Shown in pieces: positions 55,301-63,555 of a stretch of DNA of 64,000 bases. The notes below the pieces were generated by a model, which did not search any database, was not told where the DNA came from, and saw nothing but the letters and a program-made list of their open reading frames with translations. A program made the position numbers and the translations under genes. Source of the DNA: Anaeramoeba ignava (taxonomy: Eukaryota > Metamonada > Anaeramoebidae); contig JAPDFW010000033.1 of the NCBI GenBank assembly GCA_028826165.1, positions 682,001 through 746,000 of the forward strand. Direction: 5' to 3'. Position 1 is the stretch's first letter. Every line of letters begins with the position of its first letter.

Positions 55301-58300
55301 TTCTCCGTTCAAAATTGGAAAGCTAATCACAAGACTTGTTTCTTGAGGAAAGGAGTAAGTAAATCTTTTACATTTCTTACATGTCACTTTTTGCACAATA
55401 CGAATGCGGAAATCATTTATTATAGCTCGATTGTGAATATCAAATTCTTGATAAAGAAGATCATATGGAACATTGAAATCTGAAATATTCTCATTTGATA
55501 TTAAATCCATCAAGGAAACAAAAAATTCATGTATATCTTGTTCATTAGTGTTGGAAAATTGAGTCACATGCTCTCTTATTACCTTTCTTAGTGGAGTTAT
55601 ATTAATCGATTCTTCTGAAGATTGTAAAATATCGCTCAAAGTTTCAGAAATATCACCTAAACCTAATAGTTCAATTACAGAAGTTCTTAAAAGCACTTGA
55701 ATGATGGAAGCTATATAGCATGAATTGTGTGAATTTGGAATCTTTCTTAAATTCTAATCAAAAATTAAAATGAGAAAATCAAAAAGAAAAAAATAATAAA
55801 AGAAGAATTTTCTTACTCCTGTTTTGCAAATGGATATTGATGATGTAAAATTCTTTTGTTTTGGGAGATTATCTTGAAATTTTGAAATGCGCAAATTTTT
55901 GATTTCTTCTTTTTCTTCAAATTCAATTTTTCTCTTGATTTGTTGATGTTTTCTGGAAGAACTTCGTAGATTTCCATTCATATGATTCATTTCTTTCATC
56001 TTCTTTTCTCTTTGTGAATGAAATTTTTGTGTTTCATTTGGAATCACCTTTTCATTTTTGGAATTTGTCATTTGAGTATTAAAGAAAGGAATAGAATAAT
56101 TCTCCTGAATTAATGCTGAATTTTGTTTAATTCCAAATTCTTTCTCTTGAAAAATTTGTTCAATTATAGGTATTCTTCTTTTTCGAAAATTGGTGTTTGG
56201 CATTCTTGCAGTTTTCAAGTTTCCTTTTAAGAAAATAAAAATGTGTGATTTTTTAATTTTTGCAATTGGATTCTTGTAAAGAAATTTGAGTGCTCTATTC
56301 ACATTTAAAATAATTGGTGTTGTGTTACTAAGTTGAGATAAATAATCAAAAAGTGAATTAATAGTTGTAATATCCCCAAAATTTGCCTTATTCCTTGATA
56401 TGTTACCAAAATGACGATCAGACATATGTTTAGCATGATTTTTAAGAAAGAAAATTACCTTAATATCTAAAAATTGCGAACTAAAAGCATCAAAAATCAT
56501 CCCCAGAACAAAGTTATTTTTAATGTGTCCTCCATTATCAGAAAAAATCCTTAGTTTTGATATGTTTAATAGATTTCTTTTATGTTGCCATTCATGGAAT
56601 TTATATCGAAAATCTTGAAAACTTTGAAGAACAAATTGGGAATCCTATAAGAGAAATAGAAAATTAATAGAATCAAAAAGGAATTCAATTTTTAAACTTA
56701 CTTTAGTTTGATCCTCTGAAATATAATCGAAATAGAACAACTGTTTTTCAAACTGAATAGTAATATTGAAGATCACCCATGATTTTTTATGATAGAATTC
56801 TTGTGTTTCCCAATTATCTCGATACTCTTGAAAATTGACTGCAAAGTCCAAGAATAAAATAATTTGATCAAGAAGTTGAATTTCCGATTTGTATAAATTT
56901 CTCATTTCAAGAACTTTTCTTTGGTGATTCTGCCTTTTTTTCATGATTGGATTAGAACATTTTGGACACTGGAAAAAAAAAGCTGTTGCAGAATGAATTG
57001 AAAAATACTTTTGAAGAAGTGAGCAGAAAGTCCCATATTTAAGATCATTTCCTTTATCCTGTATTTGATTAAAAAGTCTTTTCTTTGTCAAACTTGTGCG
57101 GAAAACAGGTATATCTTTTCTGCTGTAAAAATCAATCGTTGTAAATGTTTCTAAATGATCTAAAATTCGAAGGATATTTTTTTCATGATTTGTGAAAACC
57201 CATTCTTTTGATTTTGTTTGAGATTTTAGGTAAAATGGAATCTTAAAACGATGATGTTCACAATTTAAATGTCTCTTTAGCTTCCATGAATTTAAATTTT
57301 TCAATTCCTTATCACAAGAAGAACAAAAAACTTTTTGTGTATCTAAATCATATGAAAGAAATGGATCCTGATCGATCATTTTTTGAGTATTCATTGGCAC
57401 TTTCTTTCCACTTTTTGAAATAGAGATTTGAACATTCAAAATAGGAATTTCCTCTGAAGTTATTAGAAGAACTTGTTCTTTAACACAATTTAGGAAGATT
57501 ACAAGTTGTGAATTGTTTGAAATACGAACAGTTTTATCTTGAAAGAGATAGGTGAATGCTTGAATCTTTTGTCGAATGTTGAAGTTATCTTTCACATCTT
57601 TAATTAAGGTTTTAAAGTTTAGGATCTTTTCAGCATCAAACACACAAAAATTTCCTTGAAAACGAATAAAAAAAAGCTTCATTTAAAAGAAAAAATGAAT
57701 TGAGATTTTATCAAAAAATTCCTTTTGAAATCCTCAAAAAAGTGGACATTGATTTAATTAAAAAAAAGAAAGAAAAGGAAAAAAATCTTCTTGATCTTAT
57801 TTCAAAAAAAAAAGAAAAAAACTAAAGAAAAAATTGATTCTTTAAACTATTTGAAGAAAAAAAGAAATTGAAAGGAAAAAGTGGACATTGATTTAATTAA
57901 AAAAAAGAAAGAAAAGGAAAAAAATCTTCTTGATCTTATTTCAAAAAAAAAGAAAAAAACTAAAGAAAAAATTGATTCTTCAATCAAAATACAAATGTCT
58001 AATATGTAAAGATATTTTGTAATTAAATTATCGATAAAAACAAATTGAAAGGGAGAAGAAAAGCAAAATGAAAAATCTGATCTTTTTGATTTTGATTGAT
58101 TAAAATATGATTCAAAAAAAGTTATTTTAAAAAAGAAGTCTAAAATTTCTCTTTTATTTTTTTAAGAGATTTAAAAAAGAAGACATATATGAAATTTAAA
58201 TTCCTTTTTTAAAAAAATTCCTTTATTAATAAAATCAAAAGTAAATAAATTTGATGAGAATTTTTTGGAACAATATAAAAAAAATCACTCAATAAATTGA

Positions 58301-59047
58301 TTATTTGATATTTTAATTTTGAGGCTCAAGAGGCTTTTTTTTTTATTGATTTTTTTTGCAACAGAATCACTCATATTTAATTCAAAATAAATATTTAAAT
58401 TTAAATTAAAATTCAAAATAAATATTTAATCCAAAATTAATATTTAATTCAAAATAAATATAAAAATAAATATTTAATCCAAAATTAATATTTAATTCAA
58501 ATTAAATATTTAAATTCAAAATAAATATTAAATTCAAAATAAATATTTAATTCAAAATAAATATTTAAATTTAAATTCAATTTAAAATTCAATTTAAATT
58601 TAATAAAAAATAGTCCAAGAAAATCATAAATCAAAACCAATCGAAATTATACAGAAAGTAAAAAAACAACCCAAAAAAATCAAACCAGAAAGAGAAAAGA
58701 AAAAAAGATTAGTAGATTGGTTCGGAAAAACAATAGAAGAAAAAAATGAAAGGAAAAAAAGAAAAAAACCAACTATTATTCCACTTATTGTTTTTCAATC
58801 ACAAAAAAATTTACTTCTTTTTACAAAAGATTTACAATCTTTTTTTAAAAAAAAGAAAATTAGTTGGAAATATCCAAATCTTTATAACTTACAAGTTGCA
58901 AAAAAAGGTTTAGAATTCAAAATTTTATTAACTGAATTATTTAATGATCCAAATTCAAATCGAATTAAAATTAAAATTATTTATAAAAAAGGTTCAGAAA
59001 AATATTTTAAAAACATTGGAAATCAAATTTTAAAAAAAATTAAATGA
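52325..59047 (+). CDS. SAD/BRSK-like Ser/Thr kinase hosting a transposon in its intron
   Basis: Four exons (52325-52861, 53338-53818, 53884-54030, 58614-59047) splice cleanly to 532 residues. Kinase motifs: LGEGNFSKVRLGIHK; VAIKIISK; HRDLKLENLLLNQKGQLKIG; DFGMARL; activation loop LLETSCGSPHYASPEVI, the SAD/BRSK/AMPK-type T-loop; SDVWSCGVILFTLLTGRLPF. After the kinase core come an UBA-like helical stretch (ISSFKTLNISQAKNLRKIL), an acidic linker and a KA1-like C-terminus (LLLFTKDLQSFFKKKKISW ... IIYKKGSEKYFKNIGNQIL). Such kinases act downstream of LKB1 in polarity and energy control. Intron 3 (54031-58613, 4,583 nt) contains a 3.79-kb DNA transposon in antisense orientation, yet the coding frame is uninterrupted. 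The kinase is therefore probably functional if the intron can still be spliced. Confidence 0.9.
52862..53337 (+). repeat. Intron 1 of SAD-like kinase, (TTCTAA)n
   Basis: 476 nt, donor GTATAT. After ~110 bp of unique sequence come ttctaa and tttaa hexamers to about 53325, then AAAAAAAAG. The unit ttctaa is not used by any other intron in the window. Confidence 0.85.
54031..54583 (+). repeat. Intron 3 of SAD-like kinase, AAATAAATATTTAATTC repeats (left of transposon)
   Basis: About 550 nt of 'aaaataaatatttaattc' units of about 18 bp. The same unit resumes right of the transposon (58373-58613), so the two pieces were one array of about 790 nt before the insertion. Confidence 0.88.
54584..54760. 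repeat. Left end of transposon: TIR and subterminal GAGGC motifs
   Basis: GAGTGATTTGAGGCTGATGT at the border, then gataaaagcctcaaat (54666-54681) and cctgaggcacgataaag (54690-54707). Three GAGGC/GCCTC pentamers in about 110 bp of otherwise AT-rich DNA suggest transposase-binding sites. Confidence 0.6.
54845..57682 (-). CDS. BED finger-DDE transposase fused to a USP deubiquitinase
   Basis: Three exons (56702-57682, 55817-56644, 54845-55753), all phase 0 with GTAAGT/GTAAGA donors and TATAG/TTAG acceptors, give 905 residues. Residues 1-75 may be a ubiquitin-like or PB1-like fold (uncertain). A BED-type zinc finger spans 120-144 (CSSCDKELKNL, then LKRHLNCEHH: C120, C123, H138, H143/H144). A second CPKC pair is at 239-242. 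The DDE core: D279 in IILFLDFAVNFQEYRDN; YHKKSWVIFNITIQF; D363 in LRIFSDNGGHIKNN; candidate third acidic residue D403 in KNHAKHMSDRHFG. A basic linker (~430-600) leads to a USP domain: Cys box LRKIPNSHNSCYIASIIQVL with C615; NEQDIHEFF; zinc cysteines CKKC (728-731) and CENC (778-781); His box NEGHYWTEI with H862; Asp881 in FGISDAHIFPV. All residues expected for an active protease are present. The exact transposase superfamily was not settled; it resembles BED-bearing MULE/KDZ-like families. Confidence 0.9.
57683..58372. repeat. Transposon 5' region with ~105-bp direct duplication and right TIR
   Basis: The stretch beginning agtggacattgatttaatta is present at 57741 and again at 57880, 139 bp apart and nearly identical for ~105 bp (one A fewer in the second). 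Further right, ttgaggctcaagaggctttt (58319-58338) gives two more GAGGC motifs, and AATCACTC ends the element at 58372. No ORF seen. Confidence 0.7.
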
Positions 59048-59250
59048 AATTGAAATTGAAATTGAAATTGAAAAATAAGGAAAAGAAAAAGAAAAGAAAA
59101 AAAATCCATTTTGTTTTAGTTATTTTTTTTTCTTTTTATTTTTTTTCTTTTTATTTTTTTTGTTTTGATAAAAAAAATTTTTTTTCGTTTTTTTTTTTCA
59201 TTTTTTTTCTTGTTTGGTTTTTTTTTTTTTTTAATTAAATAAAAAAATAA
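59048..59250 (+). promoter_or_regulatory. Promoter region of the ANTH-domain gene
   Basis: 203 bp, strongly T-rich on the plus strand. A TTTTTTTCATTTTTTTTC element lies at about 59192-59210, 40-60 bp before the ATG at 59251. Confidence 0.45.
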
Positions 59251-61328
59251 ATGAAAAAAATAGCAAAATTTTTTAAAGATCAAGGAAATCTTGCATTTGC
59301 AACAAAAGATGTAGAAAGAAGTATTATAAAAGGAACCAATAGAGATAAAGTAGCGCCAAAAGAAAAGCATGTATTATTAATACTTCGCGAAGTGAAAAAA
59401 ATGGATGCAGAATATGATTTTATGCTTAAAATTTTAACTGGAAGATTAACAAAGAAAAATTATATAATTGTTTTTAAATCACTTATTTTTCTTCATCGAC
59501 TCATGATTGAAGGAGATCGAAGATTTATGAGAGAATTCTCCCTAAAACAACAAAATGCGGGCTTTTTTGGTCTTTCGAGATTCAAGGATCTTTCTTCTCC
59601 TGATTCTTTTGACTATTGTGAATTTATTCGAAATTATTCTTCTTATCTTGAGGAAAAACAAATCAATTTCAGAGAAATTTCCTTCAGTTTGGATTATGAT
59701 TTGGAAACTATTTCTGCTAAATCTCCTTATCGCAAATGTGAAATTGCTAGAGTTTTAAAAGAAATTCCAAGTTTTCAGAGCCAACTTGATTTAGTTTTTC
59801 TTTGTGATGTAAAAAAAATTATTTTTAATTTAAATTAAAAAATTTTTATTTTTAATTTTTAATTTTTAAATTTAAATAGCCAAGTACTAAGAATACAAGT
59901 CCCATTTTTGCTGCTGCTTTAGCTTTATTAATTCGTGATTCGACAAGATTATTTAAAACTATTTATGAAGGAATTTCAAATATTCTTGGTATTTTTAATT
60001 TTATAAATTATTTTTAATTTTATAAATGAATTTTTAATTTTTAAATTTTATTTAATAAAATAAAATAAAAGATGTTTATTTCAAATTAAATGAAAATAAA
60101 GCAAAAAAAGCACTAGAAATGACTAAAAAATTTAAAGAACAAGTTGAAAAATTATCAGATTTCTCAAATAAATGTGGATCACCAATTATTGAAGGAGAAG
60201 ATGATTTAAAATCAATTACAAACTCACTAAAAAGATTAATTAAATCATTAAGCGCTCAAATCAATAATGGAGAATTTATTGAAGAAGATATTCCCATTCA
60301 AACTTTAAATTTATCAGATAAAGATGATGATGAAGATGAAAAAGAAAGTGATGATGATGATGATGAAAGTAAAAGTAAAGAAAGTGATGATGGTGAAAGT
60401 GATAGTGGTGAAAGTGATAGTGATGAAAGTGATAGTGATGAACCAAAAAAATCGAAAAAACCAACAAAAAAAAACATAATTGAATTTAGTCCAAGATGTA
60501 AAAATTTTCAAAAACAAGAAAATTAAAAAAAAAATAAAAAAAATTTCCCAAAACATGAAAAGTTGAAAAATTAACATAAATTTTTAATTTCATGTTTTAT
60601 AAAATTTTCAAAATAGCCAAAAACAAAAAGGTTTCTTTAACTGTAACTCCAAAAAAACAACAACAACAACAAGCACAAAAAATAGAAGAATCCATTATTG
60701 ATATTCAACCTCAAAGAAAAAATATTCAAAAATCAAACGATGAATTTGACTTCCTCAAAGAGATTGACCAAAAACAACCACCAACAACAACAAAATCAAA
60801 TAATTTTGGAATTGATTCATTTTTTGATTCATTACCAAATTCAAATATGAACACACCTCCCAAAACAAATCAAAGAATTTTTGATAATGGATTTGGACAA
60901 ACACAAAATGATCCATTTTCTACAAATGGATTTGATAATTTCAATTCATTTTCAACACAACAAAATCAGTTTTCGAATTTTAACACAACATTTTCATGGG
61001 ATAATACATCATTCAATTCAAATCAAAATCAAAATCAAAATCAAAATCAAAATCAAAATCAAAATCAAATTCAAAATCAAAATCAAAATTGGAATTGGAA
61101 TAATTCAATTCAAAATCAAAATCAAAATCAAAATCAAATTCAAAATTCAAAATTCAAAATCAAAATCAAATTCAATTCAATCAATCAGCAAAAAATATTG
61201 GAAATAAAATTTTCCAAAATTCACATTTATCTCCAAAAAATTGGCAAAATCAACAAAGAACTATTCAAAACAGACAAGAAAAGAAAAAAGATGATTTTAG
61301 TGATTTAATTGATTTTTCTTTAATTTAA
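59251..61328 (+). CDS. ANTH-domain clathrin adaptor (AP180/CALM-like)
   Basis: Exons 59251-59808, 59880-59988, 60072-60497 and 60617-61328. Residues ~10-275 form an ANTH domain: AFATKDVERSIIKGTNRDKV (phosphoinositide-binding helix), APKEKHVLLILREV, RLTKKNYIIVFKSLIFLHRL, then YFKLNENKAKKALEMTKKF. An acidic D/E/S run (DDDEDEKESDDDDDESKSKE) follows. The tail is unstructured and rich in N/Q, with NDPFSTNGFDNF (DPF, AP-2 binding) and KKKDDFSDLIDFSLI at the end (clathrin-box-like DLIDF). The tail has one frame break in the QNQIQNS repeat near 61140-61160: the frame holding the DLIDF end is offset from the preceding one. The NQ tract would explain a repeat-length error. AP180/CALM links PI(4,5)P2 membranes to clathrin in endocytosis. 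Confidence 0.88.
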
Positions 61329-61492
61329 AAACCAAAAAACCAAAAAACCAAAAAACCAAAAAAACAAACCTTTATTTTAAAAATTACAAACAGAACAAAT
61401 TTTTTAATTCCATTTATTTTTTTTTCATTTTTTCATTTTTTCATTTTTTCATTTTTTCATTTCAAAAAAAATTAAAAAAGAAAAAAAAGAAA
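61329..61492 (+). promoter_or_regulatory. TCATTT cassette before RCC1-BTB paralogue 4
   Basis: After four ccaaaaaac units (61329-61365) comes a run of five ttttttcatttttt units (61425-61463), followed by an A-rich leader to the ATG at 61493. One of the clearest examples of the element. Confidence 0.55.
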
Positions 61493-63250
61493 ATGAATGA
61501 AATTTTATTTTTTGGTTTCAATAATAACCCAATTCTTATTAAAAATAAACCAAATAAAATAACAAAACCAATTCAATTTAAATTTAAATTTGAAAATGAA
61601 AATGAAAATGAAAATGAAAAACAAATTAAACAAATTTCATCAGATTATTTTGGAATAATTTTCCTTTTTAAAAATGGAAAAGCAATAAAATATCCAAATA
61701 ATTCAAAACAAAAACCTCAAAAAATCCAAATTGAAAATATTCAAAAAGTAACTGTTAGATCGGGAAATGAAACTATTTTAACAATAGAAGGAAATGTATT
61801 TAGAAAAGATTATTCAAATCCAAAAAATCCAAATGAATTTATCAATATTTCATCATTAATTGAAGATACAAATGATAGAATAATTCAAGATGTTGTTTCT
61901 GGAGATAGTACAGTTTACTTATTAACTTCAAATCAAAATGTTTATGGAATTGGTTCAAATTATTATGGTCAACTTGGTTTAAAAAAACCTAAAAACATAA
62001 AAAAACCAATTTTAATGATGAAAAATATTTCTAAAATATTTACAGGAAATTCTACTTATCATGTTTTTCTTTTAAATTCAAATCAAGAATTATTTTGTTG
62101 CGGTAAAAATAATCATGGACAACTTGGATTAGGTCATCACAAAAAAAAAATAATTTCATTAACCAAAATTCAAAATATTCCAAAAGGCAAAATAATTGAT
62201 ATTCAAACAGAAGATGATTATTCAATAATGTTGATTGAAGAAGAAGATGAAAATCCAAAAAGAAAACTTTATTCATGTGGAAATTATCGATATAATGGAC
62301 TTGGCAAAGATGAAAATACTTATGAATTTACTGAAATTAAATCATCTTTATTTGAAAATGATGATAATATTCTTGAAATTTCTTGTGCATATCATCATAC
62401 TTTGATTTTAACATCCAAAGGAAAACTGATTTCATTTGGAAGAAACGATTATGGTGAATTAGGAACTGGAGATACAATAAATCAATATATTCCAATTCAA
62501 ATTGAACTTCCTAAATTAAGATTTAATGAAGATATTTTCAATTATCATGTTCATTGTGGATATAACAAATCATTTCTTTATTATTCTCCTTCTCTTTCTT
62601 CTTTTTCCAATCTTGAAGAAGATTTGATAAAACTATTTGAAAGAAAAGAATTTTGTAATATTTCATTTAAAACAGAAAATGGAGAAATAATTGAAGCTCA
62701 TAAATTAATATTGAAATATAGATTAAATCAAAATCAAAATCAAATTGAAAAACTTCAAGAAATTATTTCAAATAAATCAATTAAAGAATCAAATCAAATA
62801 TTTGAAATGATTTATTCAAACAGAATAATAAATCCAAAATTATATTCTGAAATTAAAGAAATTATAAATTCAAATGAAAAAATAGAAGAAACAATGAAAA
62901 GAATTTATTTAAATGAAAATGAAAATGAAAATGATTTTATAATTGAAAGAAAAGAAAAACAATATAAATTTCCAAAATTAATATTAATAATGAGAAGTGA
63001 ATTATATCGAGGAATGTTTTTATCTGTAACTGAAGATAAATCAAATAAAGTTACAGATTATAGTGAATTAAGTAATAAATCATTTCAAATATTTGAATAT
63101 TGGATTTATTCAAATCAAATTAAAGAAGGAATTCAAATTACACAAGAAATGATTGATGAAATTAAAATTGGAATTGATTATTTTCAATTAAATCAAACAA
63201 ATCCAAATTTATTTGATTTATTAATTAACAAATTTAATAATCAAAATTAA
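61493..63250 (+). CDS. RCC1-repeat/double-BTB protein, paralogue 4
   Basis: Intronless, 585 residues, intact. Same plan as the copies 20 kb away: MNEILFFG start, ENENENEN in blade 1, RCC1 blades (YGIGSNYYGQLGLKKPKN; ELFCCGKNNHGQLGLGHHKK; KLYSCGNYRYNGLGKDEN; LISFGRNDYGELGTGD), then the EDLIKLFERKEFCNISF segment and terminal BTB (SELYRGMFLSVTEDKSNKVT). It is on the opposite strand to paralogues 1-3, and its central blades (LGLGHHKKKIISL) are the most diverged. The first blade and the BTB end are the most conserved. Confidence 0.92.
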   Translation: MNEILFFGFNNNPILIKNKPNKITKPIQFKFKFENENENENEKQIKQISSDYFGIIFLFKNGKAIKYPNNSKQKPQKIQIENIQKVTVRSGNETILTIEGNVFRKDYSNPKNPNEFINISSLIEDTNDRIIQDVVSGDSTVYLLTSNQNVYGIGSNYYGQLGLKKPKNIKKPILMMKNISKIFTGNSTYHVFLLNSNQELFCCGKNNHGQLGLGHHKKKIISLTKIQNIPKGKIIDIQTEDDYSIMLIEEEDENPKRKLYSCGNYRYNGLGKDENTYEFTEIKSSLFENDDNILEISCAYHHTLILTSKGKLISFGRNDYGELGTGDTINQYIPIQIELPKLRFNEDIFNYHVHCGYNKSFLYYSPSLSSFSNLEEDLIKLFERKEFCNISFKTENGEIIEAHKLILKYRLNQNQNQIEKLQEIISNKSIKESNQIFEMIYSNRIINPKLYSEIKEIINSNEKIEETMKRIYLNENENENDFIIERKEKQYKFPKLILIMRSELYRGMFLSVTEDKSNKVTDYSELSNKSFQIFEYWIYSNQIKEGIQITQEMIDEIKIGIDYFQLNQTNPNLFDLLINKFNNQN

Positions 63251-63555
63251 AATCAAAATTAAAATTAAAATTAAAATTAAAATAAAATCAAAATTAAAAT
63301 TAAAATTAAAATTAAAATTAAAATTAAAATTAAAATTAAAATTAAAATTAAATTTCAAAATCAAAATTAAAATTAAAATTAAAATTAAAATTAAAATTAA
63401 AATTAAATTTCAAATTAAAATTAAAATTAAAAATCAAAATTAAAATTAAAATCAAAATTAAAATTAAAATTAAAATTAAAATTAAAATTAAAATTAAAAT
63501 TAAAAATCAAAATTAAAATTATTTTTTCATTTTTTCATTTTTTTCTTTTTCAAAA
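63251..63555 (+). repeat. (AAAATT)n spacer plus TCATTT promoter
   Basis: Bases 63251-63520 are aaaatt hexamers with occasional aaaatc, the same unit as several introns. Bases 63521-63545 read ttttttcattttttcatttt, the promoter element of the next gene. Confidence 0.75.

Larger units (their letters stand above)
54584..58372. mobile_element. Complete DNA transposon with BED-DDE-USP gene
   Basis: A 3,789-bp block of different composition interrupts the satellite intron of the kinase gene. The left end reads ATATGAGTGATTTGAGGC and the right end, reverse-complemented, ATATGAGTGATTCTGTTGC. This gives terminal inverted repeats with core GAGTGATT and a likely 4-bp ATAT target duplication (54580-54583 and 58373-58376). 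Because the host array is itself rich in ATAT, the exact border is uncertain by a few bases. Both ends carry subterminal GAGGC/GCCTC motifs. Inside is one gene on the minus strand, complete and in frame. Bases 57683-58371 are its upstream region with a ~105-bp direct duplication. The element is almost certainly recently active: no frame breaks, clear ends, and its host array still matches on both sides. Confidence 0.88.

Noticed and set aside
55754-57682. Reading the three ORFs in the transposon as three separate genes
   Set aside because: Each pair is joined by GTAAGT/GTAAGA..AG introns in phase 0, and each junction falls within a conserved block (ISEDQTK|DSQFVLQ; CKTG|NLRKIPNSHNSCY), so a single gene explains all three.
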